Source: UBA9619 sp964630665 (GTDB lineage: Bacteria; Pseudomonadota; Gammaproteobacteria; Arenicellales; UBA868). Taken from it: DNA of 17,261 nucleotides. Positions within the stretch are counted from its first letter, which is position 1, and each line of letters begins with the position of its first letter. A model generated the notes under the pieces. The model was not told where the DNA came from. It worked only from the letters and a program-made list of their open reading frames with translations, and ran no database searches. Location: NCBI GenBank assembly GCA_964630665.1, contig CAZVVN010000069.1, forward strand, positions 1-17,261, in the 5' to 3' direction. This document shows, in pieces, positions 1 through 6,590 of this stretch. The position numbers and the translations under genes are program-made.

Positions 1-186
1 GCTGTCGGGATGTCACTGATCTCCATGGTAGCGATGGAGATTGCGATGAACCTCGTCGACGTCGCCCTTACCGGTGGAGCCGTGTTGAACCTGTGGGTAC
101 TGCCGGTGATGTTTGCAGCAGGTTTTCTGGCCGCCGTGCCCTACAACTACTGGCGACTCAAGGCACTCGGGAAATCCTGTCACTGA
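1..186 (+). CDS. C-terminal fragment of a probable DUF4396 membrane protein (5' end outside window)
   Basis: An open frame runs from base 1 to a TGA at 184-186 and gives 61 residues with no start needed inside the window. The fragment has a helix-like stretch (SLISMVAMEIAMNLVD), then a hydrophobic segment (LWVLPVMFAAGFLAAV), and ends PYNYWRLKALGKSCH. A final membrane helix followed by a PYNYxRLKxxGKxCH-type tail is what I recall for DUF4396-domain proteins, which are small multi-pass membrane proteins of unknown function. This recognition is from memory of the family, not a search. The gene is on the same strand as the enoyl-CoA hydratase gene, but 248 bases and two small inverted repeats separate them, so I do not infer a shared operon. 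Confidence 0.55.
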   Translation, partial: AVGMSLISMVAMEIAMNLVDVALTGGAVLNLWVLPVMFAAGFLAAVPYNYWRLKALGKSCH

Positions 187-434
187 AATCGACCTCTCCT
201 GCCTATTCTGCGGCTTGCCTGGCCAGAGGGAACCCGGCTATCTCAGATCGTTAATTTTGAGCAGGCGTTCGGCTAAGGTCGAAGGCTGCTACAGTTCGAA
301 ACTGTAAAGGATCACCGATCCTCTGAAATACTGGCTGGCCCTGAATTCAGGTGGTGCATATCCCCGGCGACATCCGGTCGCCATGATCCCTAACAGTCAA
401 AACCAACAGGCCACGACCCCAAACCGGAGGCAGC
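187..434. other. Intergenic region with two small inverted repeats upstream of the enoyl-CoA hydratase gene
   Basis: This 248-base gap has no convincing gene. It holds a 15-base inverted repeat at 291-305 (ACAGTT-CGA-AACTGT, six perfect pairs). Three bases later there is a second one at 309-321 (GGATC-ACC-GATCC). No T-run follows either, so they are not classic terminators. They could be operator half-sites or a weak hairpin pair after the DUF4396-like gene. A ribosome binding site (GGAGG, 426-430) lies just before the ATG at 435. Confidence 0.35.
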
Positions 435-1232
435 ATGGACGACGATATTCTGTATGAAAGTGATGGACGCGTACGATTGATCACCATCAACAGACCGGCC
501 AAGATGAACTCGCTGGATTTTTCTGCCCACGAGGCGCTGGTTCAGATCTGGCACGACTTCAACGCCGATGCTGACGCCCGGGTTGCCGTGATCACGGGCA
601 GGGGAGACCAGGCGTTCTGTGCCGGGGCAGACCTCAAGACCTACACCATGGCTTTCGCCCAGACCCCTGCCCCGGAATTCAACCGTGTCTACACCAATGG
701 GCCCGGGCTTGCGGGAATCACCCGTAACGTCCAAGTATTCAAACCCGTCATTGCGGCAGTCAATGGCTACGCGATCTCCGGCGGGCTGGAACTGGCGCTG
801 GCCTGCGATATCCGGTTCTGTTCTCCCAACGCGGAATTCGGCCTGCAGGACGTGCGCTGGGGCTTTCATGCCTGCGACGGCGGTCTGATCCGCCTCAGGG
901 AAATCATCGGCCATGGCCACGCCATGGAAATGATTCTCTCCGGTGACAGGTATGACTCCGAATTCGCTTTTCGCACGGGCCTTGTCAACCGGGTCTGTGC
1001 CCAGAATCAACTGCTCCCGGAGACCATGGCCTATGCACAGAAACTCGCCTCGCGCGCACCGCTCCCGCAGCAGTTCGCCAAGGAGGTCATCTATCGCAGC
1101 CACGGGCTGCCTCTGGATGAGGCGCTACGGATCGAATCCCAGTCCTTCCGAGCTCTTGCCGACACCGAAGATCTTGCCGAGGGAAACCTTTCTTTCCGTG
1201 AGAGACGGGATGCCGAGTTCAAGGGAAGATAA
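435..1232 (+). CDS. Enoyl-CoA hydratase/isomerase family protein
   Basis: This 265-aa protein has the usual length and layout of the crotonase fold. It acts on CoA thioesters in the cytoplasm, typically as a trimer or hexamer. The first oxyanion-hole segment is AFCAGADLK (residues 60-68). The second is NGYAISGGLELALACD (110-125), which carries E119, the equivalent of the first catalytic glutamate of mitochondrial crotonase (Glu144). The second catalytic position (Glu164 in crotonase) is aspartate here, in FGLQD (135-139), and the following loop reads WGFHACDGG rather than the common IPGAGG. Simple enoyl-CoA hydration is therefore not assured; isomerase, hydrolase or lyase chemistry is possible. 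The ATG at 435 follows a GGAGG at good spacing. The gene is convergent with the dioxygenase gene and could process a CoA-linked product of the neighbouring catabolic genes, which is inference from context. Confidence 0.9.
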   Translation: MDDDILYESDGRVRLITINRPAKMNSLDFSAHEALVQIWHDFNADADARVAVITGRGDQAFCAGADLKTYTMAFAQTPAPEFNRVYTNGPGLAGITRNVQVFKPVIAAVNGYAISGGLELALACDIRFCSPNAEFGLQDVRWGFHACDGGLIRLREIIGHGHAMEMILSGDRYDSEFAFRTGLVNRVCAQNQLLPETMAYAQKLASRAPLPQQFAKEVIYRSHGLPLDEALRIESQSFRALADTEDLAEGNLSFRERRDAEFKGR

Positions 1233-1282
1233 AAGAAATCGCATCTCAGAATGACCTCAACCCAGCCAGAATCAGGCCTGAC

Positions 1283-1316
1283 AGATCGGAACAACGGGTG
1301 GCCCGACTGATCTTTA
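1283..1316. terminator. Possible shared terminator hairpin between convergent genes
   Basis: Between the two convergent stops (1232 and 1326) there is a nested hairpin. The inner stem is CGGG/CCCG (1295-1298 and 1302-1305) around a TGG loop, and the outer stem is AGATC/GATCT (1283-1287 and 1309-1313). On the plus strand a T-rich stretch follows. Mismatched bases separate the two stems, so strength is uncertain. Confidence 0.3.
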
Positions 1317-1325
1317 CTTGGTTTG

Positions 1326-2234
1326 TTATGAGAATCCGCTGGCCGCGATCGGCGCTTCATCTCCCACGATCGTGGTGCGGTGCATTATGCGGCGCTGAAC
1401 CCGGTTGTCGAACGGCGTTACCATGTGCATGGTGCAACGGTTGTCCCACATGATGACGTCGTGCGCCCGCCAGCGATGCCTATACACGAACCGGTCGCCG
1501 GTGGCGTGCTCGATCAAACGATCGAGCAGTGCCCTGCCTTCCGACTCGGGCATCTGCTCGATTCCCACCATAGTGTGGGGGCTGAGAAAAAGCGATCGCT
1601 TACCGGTTTCAGGATGAACCCGCACCAACGGGTGAGTGACCGGTGGCAGATCGGTATACTCACCCCGTTCCTCGCGCTGACTCAGTTCGCTGGAAAGCGA
1701 TATGATGTAATCATGGCTGTGGACCACAGCCAGACCCTCGACGGCTGCTTTTGTCTGTTCATCGAGATGCTCATAGGCGGCCTGCATGTTGGCGAACAAA
1801 GTCTCCCCGCCCTGCTCAAGCACCTCTATGCCGTGCAGTATCGATCCTTTGCTGGGGGTCTTCCGGAAGGAACTGTCAGTGTGCCATAGCCAGCTCAGGT
1901 TGAGATAGAGCCACTCATTACTATGTTCAGGCAAGATGTTACCGGCTTCATCAACGTTCGAGACACGATAGATCTCGGGATGATCAGATGCCCGGTGGGC
2001 GACCGAGGGGTGTATCTCCAGTTCGCCGAAATGACGGGCAAAACGAATTTGTTCAGCATCACTGATTGCCTGGTCATGAAAAACCAGGACGGGGTGCTCG
2101 AGCCAGGCACGTCTGATTTTCTCAATCGAGCCAATGCCGTCGGGGTCGGCAATGGAAAAACCACGCACCTCAGTACCAATGACGGGATGCAGCCTGTTGA
2201 GCCCGAACAGGGCGGGGTCTGCCGGTTCGTTCAT
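1326..2234 (-). CDS. TfdA/TauD-family Fe(II)/2-oxoglutarate-dependent dioxygenase
   Basis: This 302-aa protein matches the length of the TauD/TfdA family. These enzymes couple oxidative decarboxylation of 2-oxoglutarate to hydroxylation of a substrate, often to cleave a C-O, C-S or C-N bond. The iron triad is visible: H118-T-D120 in LWHTDSSFRKTP, and the distal H270 in WDNRCTMH. R281 sits 11 residues after that histidine, where family members bind the 2-oxoglutarate carboxylate. The LWHTDSSFRK block looks more like 2,4-D dioxygenase (TfdA) than taurine dioxygenase, but that does not settle the substrate. It is the last gene of a minus-strand run beginning with the 114-aa gene at 5590, lying 113 bases after the YciI-like gene. 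The ribosome binding site is weak (AGG about ten bases before the ATG). Confidence 0.93.
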   Translation of the reverse strand: MNEPADPALFGLNRLHPVIGTEVRGFSIADPDGIGSIEKIRRAWLEHPVLVFHDQAISDAEQIRFARHFGELEIHPSVAHRASDHPEIYRVSNVDEAGNILPEHSNEWLYLNLSWLWHTDSSFRKTPSKGSILHGIEVLEQGGETLFANMQAAYEHLDEQTKAAVEGLAVVHSHDYIISLSSELSQREERGEYTDLPPVTHPLVRVHPETGKRSLFLSPHTMVGIEQMPESEGRALLDRLIEHATGDRFVYRHRWRAHDVIMWDNRCTMHMVTPFDNRVQRRIMHRTTIVGDEAPIAASGFS

Positions 2235-2347
2235 CTGATGTTTACCTGTCTGGAGATCAGACGTCCAGGTTGAAGAAGTCGAATAAATAGATTTGTCTGC
2301 ATGCCGATAACTGCCAAAAAAGTCAGTTGAAACGTACTCTGCTGGTG

Positions 2348-2644
2348 TCAGATCAGCGTTTCGAAGTTAAGGAACGCTTTGCGCCAGCGGGAGATCGTTA
2401 CGCTCTGAAACAGCCCTGCTTTTATGAACCGGTCACCATTGATGAACGCTTCTGCCTCACTCTGATCGTCGGTATCGACGATGATCAGTCCGCCCTTCCC
2501 CCCCGACCCATTGTCTTCAATCAGTGCCCCACCGGCAAGCAGACGATGCTGATTGGCGACCAGGTAGTCGACGTGTTCCGGGCGGTTGTCGTTGCGGACC
2601 CGCAGATGATCAGGTTTGTCCGTGGTGATGATTGCGTAAGGCAT
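2348..2644 (-). CDS. YciI-family (YCII-domain) small protein
   Basis: I chose the ATG at 2644, giving 98 aa starting MPYAIITTDKPDH, because a GGAGG lies eight bases upstream. An in-frame ATG at 2680 would add 12 residues that do not fit the family start. The pattern of an opening strand (YAIITTDKP), a helix with RPEHVDYL, then LLAGGALIED, GGLIIVD and a DRFIKAGLF segment is that of YCII proteins. These are ferredoxin-like alpha/beta dimers that often sit beside oxygenase or catabolic genes; a few act as hydrolases or ring-modifying enzymes, but most lack a known role. The histidine in RPEHVDYL (about residue 24) is the likely conserved active-site residue. The gene lies between the hydantoinase-like and dioxygenase genes, in line with a role on a pathway intermediate. 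Confidence 0.82.
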   Translation of the reverse strand: MPYAIITTDKPDHLRVRNDNRPEHVDYLVANQHRLLAGGALIEDNGSGGKGGLIIVDTDDQSEAEAFINGDRFIKAGLFQSVTISRWRKAFLNFETLI

Positions 2645-2723
2645 TACCGATACCTCCAGGTTTTTGGAGCTGACTAACAAACAGGCAGTTTATGACATTC
2701 TAATCAAGTCAGACGATGTCCAC

Positions 2724-4154
2724 CTACAGCGCAGTGCCATCGAGAACATCCTCGCTGATCCGACGCGACAGATACTGGCCATCGGCTTCTTCAGCGAAGA
2801 AATTGCCGTTTTCGACCACAATCTTGCCCCGCAGAATGGTCAACACCGGCCAGGCACTGACCTGCTTACCCTCCCACGGCGTGTAATCACTCTCATGCAG
2901 GTCTTCATTGCGCACGATGCGGGCCTCCTCCGGGTCGAGCAGGGTGATGTCGGCGTCACTGCCAGGAGCAATCGCTCCCTTACGGGGATAAAGACCCATG
3001 ATCTTCGCCGCGTTGCTCGAGACCAGGTCTACATACTGCGAAAGTGAATAGCCTCGCGCGGTAACCATCTCCTGATACATGACCGCAAGGCGGGGCTCGA
3101 CCCCCGAATTTCCGCCGGTGGTGTCATCGATTCGCCGGCCCTGGACCTTAACCGACAACCTGCAGCACAGTTCATCCGTAGCGATACAGTGGATTGTGCC
3201 GTCCTGGGTCGCCTGCCATAAAGATGCCTGGTCTGCTTCGGTCTTGAGTGAGGGGTAAGTATGATAGATCTGCCCGTTCGGTCGACGGTAGTCGTCCTGG
3301 TTGTAGAGCAAATACTGATGCAAAGTCTCTCCGTAGATCGGTAATTTCTTGGCCCGAGCCTCTTCAACCGCGGCGACACCTGTCGCTGCACTGATATGCA
3401 TCATGTACAGCGCAGTGCCTTCGACGTTCTCTGCCAGCCTCAGTACTCGGCGAAAAGACAGATCCTCGGACAAGACCGAGTGCACTTCGGACATGTTCTC
3501 GAAACCGGTTCGACCCTCCTGGAACAGGCGGCCATACATGTGCATGACCAGGTCATTGTCCTCGGCGTGGATCACTCCGAGCCCGCCGGATCGGGCCATC
3601 ACCTGGAATACTTCCCACATGTAGCCAAAATCAACCATTCGTCCACGCCGGCTCGGCGTGATGTCGGTGGTGAATATCTTGATTGTCGGATAGCCGGCCT
3701 GGATGACTTCCGGTATAGCATCGATCAATTCCAGCGGCATACCGCCACGCAGCATCAGGTGATAGGCATAGTCGCAATGGCAGCGCCCTCGCCAATCCTG
3801 ATCGCGACGGCTTATGGTCTGCTCAAAGGTCTCGCCTTCTTCCCACGCCGCGAAGTCGATCATTGTGGTGGTGCCACCGTATAGCGCCGCCCGACTGACC
3901 TGCGCCGGTGGTGCAGTCAGTTGCGCAGGAACTCCTTCGATGGCCGGGATGTGCCACGAGCAGTGGACGTGGGGATCGATACCCCCTGGCATGACGATCT
4001 TGCCATCAGCATCAATGATGCGGGCGTTTTCATCGGCCCTGAGCGCACCGGCCTTATCCACCGCCACGATCTTCTCTCCGGCAATTCCGACGTCATAGAC
4101 GTCGCATCCCTGCGGTGTGACGACTTTCCCACCTCGAATCAGAATATCAAACAT
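2724..4154 (-). CDS. Hydantoinase/dihydropyrimidinase-like amidohydrolase with altered substrate site
   Basis: This 476-aa cytoplasmic amidohydrolase has the length and order of cyclic amidohydrolases, which open hydantoin or dihydropyrimidine rings using two metal ions bridged by a carboxylated lysine. All six expected ligands are visible: H62 and H64 (GIDPHVH), K159 (TIKIF), H196 (IHAED), H253 (MHISAATG) and D327 (IATDE). Other positions have diverged. The tyrosine five residues after the lysine in hydantoinases is D164 here. The SPPLR-type segment reads YPSLK (300-304), and the common TDHCPF reads TDELCC (326-331). The fold and metal centre are safe calls; hydantoin as substrate is not. 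The start is supported by AGGAG before the ATG. The gene lies 20 bases downstream of the G3E GTPase gene, and the two are probably cotranscribed. Confidence 0.9.
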   Translation of the reverse strand: MFDILIRGGKVVTPQGCDVYDVGIAGEKIVAVDKAGALRADENARIIDADGKIVMPGGIDPHVHCSWHIPAIEGVPAQLTAPPAQVSRAALYGGTTTMIDFAAWEEGETFEQTISRRDQDWRGRCHCDYAYHLMLRGGMPLELIDAIPEVIQAGYPTIKIFTTDITPSRRGRMVDFGYMWEVFQVMARSGGLGVIHAEDNDLVMHMYGRLFQEGRTGFENMSEVHSVLSEDLSFRRVLRLAENVEGTALYMMHISAATGVAAVEEARAKKLPIYGETLHQYLLYNQDDYRRPNGQIYHTYPSLKTEADQASLWQATQDGTIHCIATDELCCRLSVKVQGRRIDDTTGGNSGVEPRLAVMYQEMVTARGYSLSQYVDLVSSNAAKIMGLYPRKGAIAPGSDADITLLDPEEARIVRNEDLHESDYTPWEGKQVSAWPVLTILRGKIVVENGNFFAEEADGQYLSRRISEDVLDGTAL

Positions 4155-4174
4155 GACTTCTCACTCCTCGCGAT

Positions 4175-5230
4175 TTAATGACCAACAGCCACGTTAACCG
4201 GCTGTGAACGGCCGAGCTGCCGGACTTCGGCATCTAGTGTTTCGATCAGTGCATTTACCCACCTTGGCTGAATGGCGCTTGCAATGAAAACCAGGCGGCT
4301 GCGCCGATCGCTGCCCGGCCAGCCGTCAAGCCAGGTAGGTGGGTGAAACACATGTTGCACACCGTGGATCACCATCGGACGTTCGGGATCTTCCTCGATC
4401 TGGACGATTCCCTTGAGGCGTAAAAGGCCGGCACCACAGTGTTCGGTGAGCGCCTGCAGCAGCAACGTCAATGTCACCGCACAAAAGGGCCTCTCTCGGA
4501 CAATGCTGAAGGTCTCGATGGTGCTGTCATGTAGGTCTGTCTCACCGAGGTTGTCGTTTTGTTGCTCCGATTTTGGTTCGACGCTAGCGGACACACTGTA
4601 CCCCAGCCACCGGAGAGGATCGGCCTGCTCTTGAGCAGACCCCAGCAGGAGAGAAGGCCTGATATTCCCATGGATGGCCGAGTGCTGTGGTGCCAATGGA
4701 TTCAACTGACGCACCTCTGAACGCAGTCGTTGGGCTTCATCACCGGCAAGATCAACCTTGGTGAACACCAGCTGATCCGCTACTGCGACCTGCCGAAGCG
4801 ACTCTGGAAAACGCGATAGTGTCGAAAGACCCAGCAACGCATCCACGGTAGTCACTACGTTTGCCAGCTTGGTTGTCTCGGCTAACGCCGGGTCCGAGGC
4901 CAGGGTCTGCAGGACCGGAAGTGGGTCAGCCAGACCGGTGGTTTCGATCAGGATCTGATCAAATGGCGGCACATCCCCACGCTGTCGCCGGGCGAGCAGA
5001 TCGCGAATCGTCAGCACAAGGTCATCGCGAAGCCGGCAACACAGACAGCCAGTCGTCAATTCAACGAAATCTTCCTCGCTGGTCTCAACCAGCTCGTGAT
5101 CCAGGCCTATCTCGCCGAATTCATTGATGATGACCGCTGTTCTACCCATCTCCGGATGAGGCAACAGGTGCGACAGCAGCGTGGTCTTGCCACTGCCAAG
5201 AAACCCTGTGAGTATTGTTACTGGAATCAT
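4175..5230 (-). CDS. COG0523 (CobW/P47K) G3E-family GTPase, putative metallochaperone
   Basis: This 351-aa protein is a G3E P-loop GTPase of the COG0523 group. Members use GTP to deliver or insert metal (zinc, iron or cobalt) into partner enzymes; known examples act on nitrile hydratase and on zinc-responsive proteins. The N-terminal half carries the Walker A GFLGSGKT (9-16), the COG0523 hallmark GCLCC (61-65, a CxCC metal site), IETTGLADP (95-103) and the base-recognition TKVD (157-160). The C-terminal part (roughly 230-340) matches the CobW C-terminal domain, with a histidine-containing VIHGVQHVFHPP segment. It lies 15 bases after the 114-aa gene and 20 before the amidohydrolase gene. Because the latter should be a binuclear metalloenzyme, I infer it is the client. 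There is no strong Shine-Dalgarno, so translation may be coupled to the upstream gene. Confidence 0.92.
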   Translation of the reverse strand: MIPVTILTGFLGSGKTTLLSHLLPHPEMGRTAVIINEFGEIGLDHELVETSEEDFVELTTGCLCCRLRDDLVLTIRDLLARRQRGDVPPFDQILIETTGLADPLPVLQTLASDPALAETTKLANVVTTVDALLGLSTLSRFPESLRQVAVADQLVFTKVDLAGDEAQRLRSEVRQLNPLAPQHSAIHGNIRPSLLLGSAQEQADPLRWLGYSVSASVEPKSEQQNDNLGETDLHDSTIETFSIVRERPFCAVTLTLLLQALTEHCGAGLLRLKGIVQIEEDPERPMVIHGVQHVFHPPTWLDGWPGSDRRSRLVFIASAIQPRWVNALIETLDAEVRQLGRSQPVNVAVGH

Positions 5231-5245
5231 CGCACCAGGATCCAG

Positions 5246-5590
5246 CTACAGGTTGACCACTGACGGGGCGATCACCAGGCCAAAGGCCGGATGGTCCGGT
5301 GCCAGTTTAGCGCGCAAGCCACGCAGCATCGTCAACGCTGACGGGTAGAATCGACTCCAAGGCTGTTCAGTCTGCGGATCTCGACAAGATAGAGCCCACT
5401 GCCAGTCTCCGGTAGGCCTTTGCCGGTACGTTACCAGCACAGTGATTCCATCGGCAACAACGACTAGCGCTTCGGCTTGATCTTTCCTGACCGTGATGTC
5501 TGCAACGACATCCCACGCCATGACCGCCCCTTCAAGCAGGTCAGCCAGGTGATGCCTGACACTGTTGAGATGGGCTTGTGAATGTGTCAT
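5246..5590 (-). CDS. Small protein of unknown function, first gene of the amidohydrolase cluster
   Basis: I do not recognise this 114-aa protein. It has no signal peptide, membrane helix or cysteine pair; its single cysteine is in ALSCRDPQ. It begins with a likely helix (HLNSVRHHLADLLEGAV), then alternating strand-like segments (DVVADITV, ALVVVADGITVLVTY, WQWALSC), then a tryptophan/proline-rich stretch and a final helix (ALTMLRGLRAKL). This suggests a small soluble alpha/beta fold. The ATG at 5590 has a GGAG eleven bases upstream. It is separated by 15 bases from the G3E GTPase gene and by one gene from the amidohydrolase gene, so it could be an accessory subunit or metal-insertion partner. 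That is only inference from position. Confidence 0.72.
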   Translation of the reverse strand: MTHSQAHLNSVRHHLADLLEGAVMAWDVVADITVRKDQAEALVVVADGITVLVTYRQRPTGDWQWALSCRDPQTEQPWSRFYPSALTMLRGLRAKLAPDHPAFGLVIAPSVVNL

Positions 5591-5780
5591 GGTGCAGGAC
5601 TCCCACTGGACAGGAAGAGATCGACGGTGAGCACCGATCCCACTGCTGGACCGCTAGAATAACGCGAAACCACATGGAATAAACCTCCGGTACGGAATGA
5701 TTCGAAGGTCCGTCTGAAATGATCTCAAGGCTGGACCTGCGAGCTGGCTTTTCTTCTCCGGGGTAATGAGGTCAACTGAC
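5591..5780. promoter_or_regulatory. Divergent intergenic region between the five-gene cluster and the SDR gene
   Basis: This region must hold the promoters for the minus-strand cluster and the plus-strand SDR gene. I do not see a confident -35/-10 pair for either. A perfect short inverted repeat, CGGTG-AG-CACCG (5625-5636), sits about 35 bases upstream of the 114-aa start codon and could be an operator or a leader hairpin. No regulator gene is adjacent. Confidence 0.35.
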
Positions 5781-6563
5781 ATGAAACTAGACAATAAAAC
5801 AGCCATCGTCACCGGCGCCGCCAAAGGTATGGGCGCGGCGATCACAACAACCCTCGCACGCGAGGGTGCCGATATCGTCCTGACTGCACGGGATCCCGCG
5901 GCACTGGAAAAAGTGGCAGCTGAGGTTCGATTGCTCGACCGGGAAGCCCACGTCGTCACCTGTGATGTGACAAACGAGGAACAGGTCCGGGAGATGGTCG
6001 CCCATGCCCTGCGGGTTTTTGACGGTCAGATCGATATCCTGATCAACGTCGCAGGCGTGACCGGCCCCATAGAGACCCCGGTGCAGGATATCCCTGTTGA
6101 GGAATTCACCGACGTGATCATGGCTAACGAAAGAGGTACTTTCCTGCCGATCAAACATGTTGTACCGACCATGATCGCACAGAACAGCGGAAAGATCGTT
6201 AATATCGGTGGCACTTCCGGGCTGCGTGGCTATCCCATGCGAACCTCATACAGTGCTTCCAAGTGGGCGGTTCGTGGCATCACCCGCACCGTTGCTCTGG
6301 AACTCGGTAAACACAACATCAACGTCAACGCGGTCTGCCCGGGCATTGTCGAAACTCCACGCATGTCCAAACTGTGCGAAGCAAAGGCAAAAGTGCGTGG
6401 CTGGACCGTTGAGCAGGTCTACGACGAATATGTTCAGGAAATGGCCCTGAAACGGGTCACGACTCCACAGGATGTCGCCAACGCGGTGTTGTTCATGGCC
6501 TCGGATGACGCACGCAACATCACTGGCCAGGAACTTGCGGTTGACGGCGGCTGGGATGTCTAG
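5781..6563 (+). CDS. Short-chain dehydrogenase/reductase (SDR), classical type
   Basis: I prefer the ATG at 5781 (260 aa, MKLDNKTAIVTG) because TGAGG lies about ten bases before it. The in-frame ATG at 5766 would add five residues with poor spacing. Classical SDRs are cytoplasmic NAD(P)-dependent alcohol dehydrogenases or ketoreductases. The cofactor motif is TGAAKGMG (11-18), followed by NVAG (89-92). The catalytic residues N116, S146 (in IGGTSG), Y157 and K161 (SYSASK) are all present, and the C-terminus ends ITGQELAVDGGWDV, typical of FabG-like proteins. Arg37 in LTAR after the second strand suggests an NADP(H) preference, as in many FabG-like SDRs, but this is weak. It is transcribed away from the amidohydrolase cluster and converges on the transporter operon with only 27 bases between stops, so it may oxidise or reduce an intermediate of the same pathway. 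Confidence 0.92.
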   Translation: MKLDNKTAIVTGAAKGMGAAITTTLAREGADIVLTARDPAALEKVAAEVRLLDREAHVVTCDVTNEEQVREMVAHALRVFDGQIDILINVAGVTGPIETPVQDIPVEEFTDVIMANERGTFLPIKHVVPTMIAQNSGKIVNIGGTSGLRGYPMRTSYSASKWAVRGITRTVALELGKHNINVNAVCPGIVETPRMSKLCEAKAKVRGWTVEQVYDEYVQEMALKRVTTPQDVANAVLFMASDDARNITGQELAVDGGWDV

Positions 6564-6590
6564 AACAAAAAGACCCTGGACGCTTTGCTG

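Noticed and set aside
113..307. A 64-codon plus-strand frame beginning inside the DUF4396-like tail
   Set aside because: It overlaps a better-supported reading frame and its product is low-complexity with no ribosome binding site.
390..1103. A 237-codon open frame on the minus strand
   Set aside because: It lies wholly antisense to the crotonase-family gene, whose protein motifs are clear, and has no recognisable domain of its own.
3396..3884. A 162-codon plus-strand frame across the amidohydrolase gene
   Set aside because: It is the antisense shadow of a gene with all catalytic residues visible.
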